This document shows positions 40,946 through 42,149 of a stretch of 42,149 nt of DNA, piece by piece. Origin of the DNA: Gemmiger sp. An120 (GTDB lineage: Bacteria > Bacillota > Clostridia > Oscillospirales > Ruminococcaceae); NCBI RefSeq assembly GCF_002160955.1, contig NZ_NFLN01000022.1, forward strand, positions 1 through 42,149, given 5' to 3'. The notes under the pieces are model-generated. The model saw nothing but the letters and a program-made list of their open reading frames with translations. It did no database searches and had not been told where the DNA came from. The position numbers and the translations under genes are program-made. Position 1 is the first letter of the stretch. Each line of letters begins with the position of its first letter.

Positions 40946-41404
40946 TTACAAAACATGCGCTCGTGCCGTATCAGGGCCGATTCCTCCACCGCCCTGTAAA
41001 GTAAACGAAACAATCGTATCATCTTGATAGGTGTATGAGCCTGTGCCGCTTCGCCCTCCTCCAAAATTCATTATAAGGCAGTTGCCTATGTTGTACCAAT
41101 AAAGGGTTTGGCCCTTTCTTACCTTACATTTTCCCGATACAGTAGCACCCCTATAAGATGCAAACCCTACAAATTGATTGTTTTCGTTGATGTAGAATCC
41201 ACCATACCCGGAATCTCGCGTATTCGAGGCGAATACACCAGCACCCACGGCAAAACTTGGAGCCACAATATTGCCTGTTACGCTAACCACTTCTTTTGTG
41301 CCCTGCTTCACGGTCACTGTCTTTTCAGCCAACACCACATCGGCAGACAGCCCCTCCACCGTCACCTTGCCGCCTCCGGCGGCGGCCATCATGCTTTTGC
41401 TCAT
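40946..41404 (-). CDS. Phage tail-module protein with AT-rich C-terminal part
   Basis: A 152-residue protein. The first 40 residues (MSKSMMAAAGGGKVTVEGLS, DVVLAEKTVTVKQGTKEVVS) are GC-rich like their neighbours and look like an attachment segment. From about residue 45 on the DNA is clearly more AT-rich and codes for a Gly/Asn/Tyr-rich beta domain (GYGGFYINENNQFVGF, YWYNIGNCLIMNFGGGRSGT). This is the style of a receptor-binding or decoration tip. GAGGTGA precedes ATG 41404. Confidence 0.65.
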   Translation of the reverse strand: MSKSMMAAAGGGKVTVEGLSADVVLAEKTVTVKQGTKEVVSVTGNIVAPSFAVGAGVFASNTRDSGYGGFYINENNQFVGFASYRGATVSGKCKVRKGQTLYWYNIGNCLIMNFGGGRSGTGSYTYQDDTIVSFTLQGGGGIGPDTARAHVL

Positions 41405-41408
41405 ACGC

Positions 41409-42149
41409 TCACCTCGCTTCCACCAAATAAACAGTAAGGTTTACCGCCGGCTTATCCTCCCAGCAGGTCACCGTCACCTGGCCGGCCAGGGTCTCCACCA
41501 TGGAGATGTACCCCAGGGCCTCGCGGGCGGCAATATCTGTCGCCCGGTCGCCGGTGGGCAGGATCATGGGCTGCAGGGTGACCACGTCGGCGGTCATACC
41601 CTCGCAAGCCACTGTCTGGGTGTAGCCGGTCTCCCCGTCGCCGGTCCACCCCTCCGTGGGCAGAACAGCGGTGTAGGTGCGACTGGTGGCTGCCTGGGCA
41701 GCGGCGGCAACATCGTCCACCTGCAGCTGCAGATTTCCGGCTGCGTCTTCACTGAGCTGTCCTTTCATTGCCTCAAACCAGGCGTTAAATGCTACCTGCC
41801 AGGCATTCATCTGCTCGGTGCCCGCCTGGGCCTGGGCGGCAATCACAGCCTGCAGTTGCGCGAAGTACGCCTCCCAGTCGGGTGTTTCGAGAGGCGTCAT
41901 GACCATGCCGCAGCGGCTGGTGTCCAGCCGTGTGTCGGTAATACGCTGCTGGGAGATGGTGGACACATTTTTCGCCACGAACAAATTGGCCAGGCCCAGT
42001 TCCCAGATGGTACTGTCCCGGGTAAGAGCAGGCGCCTGCGGGCTCTCCGCGGCTGTGCCTTTCACGATGTACAGGTCTATGCTGCGCACCGCTCGAGACA
42101 GGTCCAGACGGGCCACCACCGTATCGATACGGTCCAGTTCTTCCGCCGC
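41409..42149 (-). CDS. Phage tail/baseplate structural protein, partial
   Basis: The reading frame is open to the window edge, so the N-terminus is missing; at least 246 codons are present. The visible start LDRIDTVVARLDLSRAVRSI, then YIVKGTAAESPQAPALTRDS and ITDTRLDTSRCGMVMT, match a common structural protein of Clostridial siphophage tails. A helical middle (EAYFAQLQAVIAAQAQAGTE) precedes a C-terminal beta domain. The stop codon is four bases before the next gene's start. The exact role (baseplate or fibre connector) is uncertain. Confidence 0.75.
   Translation of the reverse strand, partial: AAEELDRIDTVVARLDLSRAVRSIDLYIVKGTAAESPQAPALTRDSTIWELGLANLFVAKNVSTISQQRITDTRLDTSRCGMVMTPLETPDWEAYFAQLQAVIAAQAQAGTEQMNAWQVAFNAWFEAMKGQLSEDAAGNLQLQVDDVAAAAQAATSRTYTAVLPTEGWTGDGETGYTQTVACEGMTADVVTLQPMILPTGDRATDIAAREALGYISMVETLAGQVTVTCWEDKPAVNLTVYLVEAR

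Larger units (their letters stand above)
38640..42149. mobile_element. Prophage end: tail and lysis modules (partial)
   Basis: From the boundary near 38640 to the window edge the minus strand encodes tail proteins, small phage proteins, a GH25 endolysin, a DUF4406 protein, a small membrane protein and a holin, in the order expected at the attR end of a temperate siphophage. The integrase and the other attachment site would lie beyond 42149. The host side is marked by tRNA-Leu(CAA). The exact boundary cannot be fixed without the other end. Confidence 0.75.

Noticed and set aside
40946-41404. Diversity-generating retroelement variable region in the tail protein
   Set aside because: No reverse transcriptase, accessory gene or template repeat is visible in the window, and the C-terminus lacks the C-type lectin pattern.

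Overview
The window is GC-rich bacterial chromosome with strong AGGAGG-type ribosome binding sites and mostly co-oriented (minus-strand) genes. It carries the complete S10-spc-alpha ribosomal protein super-operon in the Gram-positive order (L30 present; adk, map and a KOW-domain gene between secY and infA), a zinc-lid adenylate kinase, a type Z S14, RqcH, a DUF1858 protein and an LTA-synthase-like enzyme. These point to a low-branching Firmicute of class Clostridia. The GC bias and gene set suggest an Oscillospiraceae gut organism of the Faecalibacterium/Gemmiger/Subdoligranulum type; that placement is inference.

Layout. 1-2283: start of a large surface protein (cut by the window edge) and a DUF3810 membrane protein with an HEFAH motif. 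2381-3938: a MarR regulator and a DegV fatty-acid-binding protein behind a promoter flanked by two TTTGA-N3-TCAAA palindromes, closed by a 20-bp-stem terminator. 3940-9078: a minus-strand group of murD, a GNAT acetyltransferase, a YnbB-type PLP enzyme, a duplicated YcxB-like membrane protein and a nitroreductase. 9285-11705: a solitary peptide-binding lipoprotein facing an XRE-type membrane-anchored regulator. 11855-13006: an unusually long PRPP synthetase.

13225-29225 is the ribosomal super-operon, read from a strong UP-element-like promoter near 29155-29183 through a roughly 320-nt structured leader, then rpsJ, rplC, rplD, rplW, rplB, rpsS, rplV, rpsC, rplP, rpmC, rpsQ, rplN, rplX, rplE, rpsN, rpsH, rplF, rplR, rpsE, rpmD, rplO, secY, adk, map, the KOW gene, infA, rpmJ, rpsM, rpsK, rpsD, rpoA and rplQ, ending at a terminator near 13240. 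It couples ribosome assembly, initiation, protein export, N-terminal methionine removal and RNA polymerase alpha supply.

29309-34721: LTA-synthase-like enzyme, RqcH (ribosome quality control), a Nif3-like protein, TrmK tRNA methyltransferase and DUF1858. 34822-38178: a DUF2142 membrane protein, a zinc-ribbon protein, a degenerate tRNA-Trp-like sequence and a sigma-70 family factor. A tRNA-Leu(CAA) at 38375-38461 is followed by two terminators, a TTAAC-rich repeat patch and the end of a prophage (holin, small membrane protein, DUF4406, GH25 endolysin, small proteins, tail proteins) that runs off the window edge. The tRNA-Leu is a natural candidate for the integration site.

Most likely undescribed material: the long rpsJ leader with a repeat of the promoter spacer, the structured rpsJ-rplC spacer, the FabT-like operators at marR-degV, the tRNA-like remnant, and the AT-rich module in a prophage tail protein.
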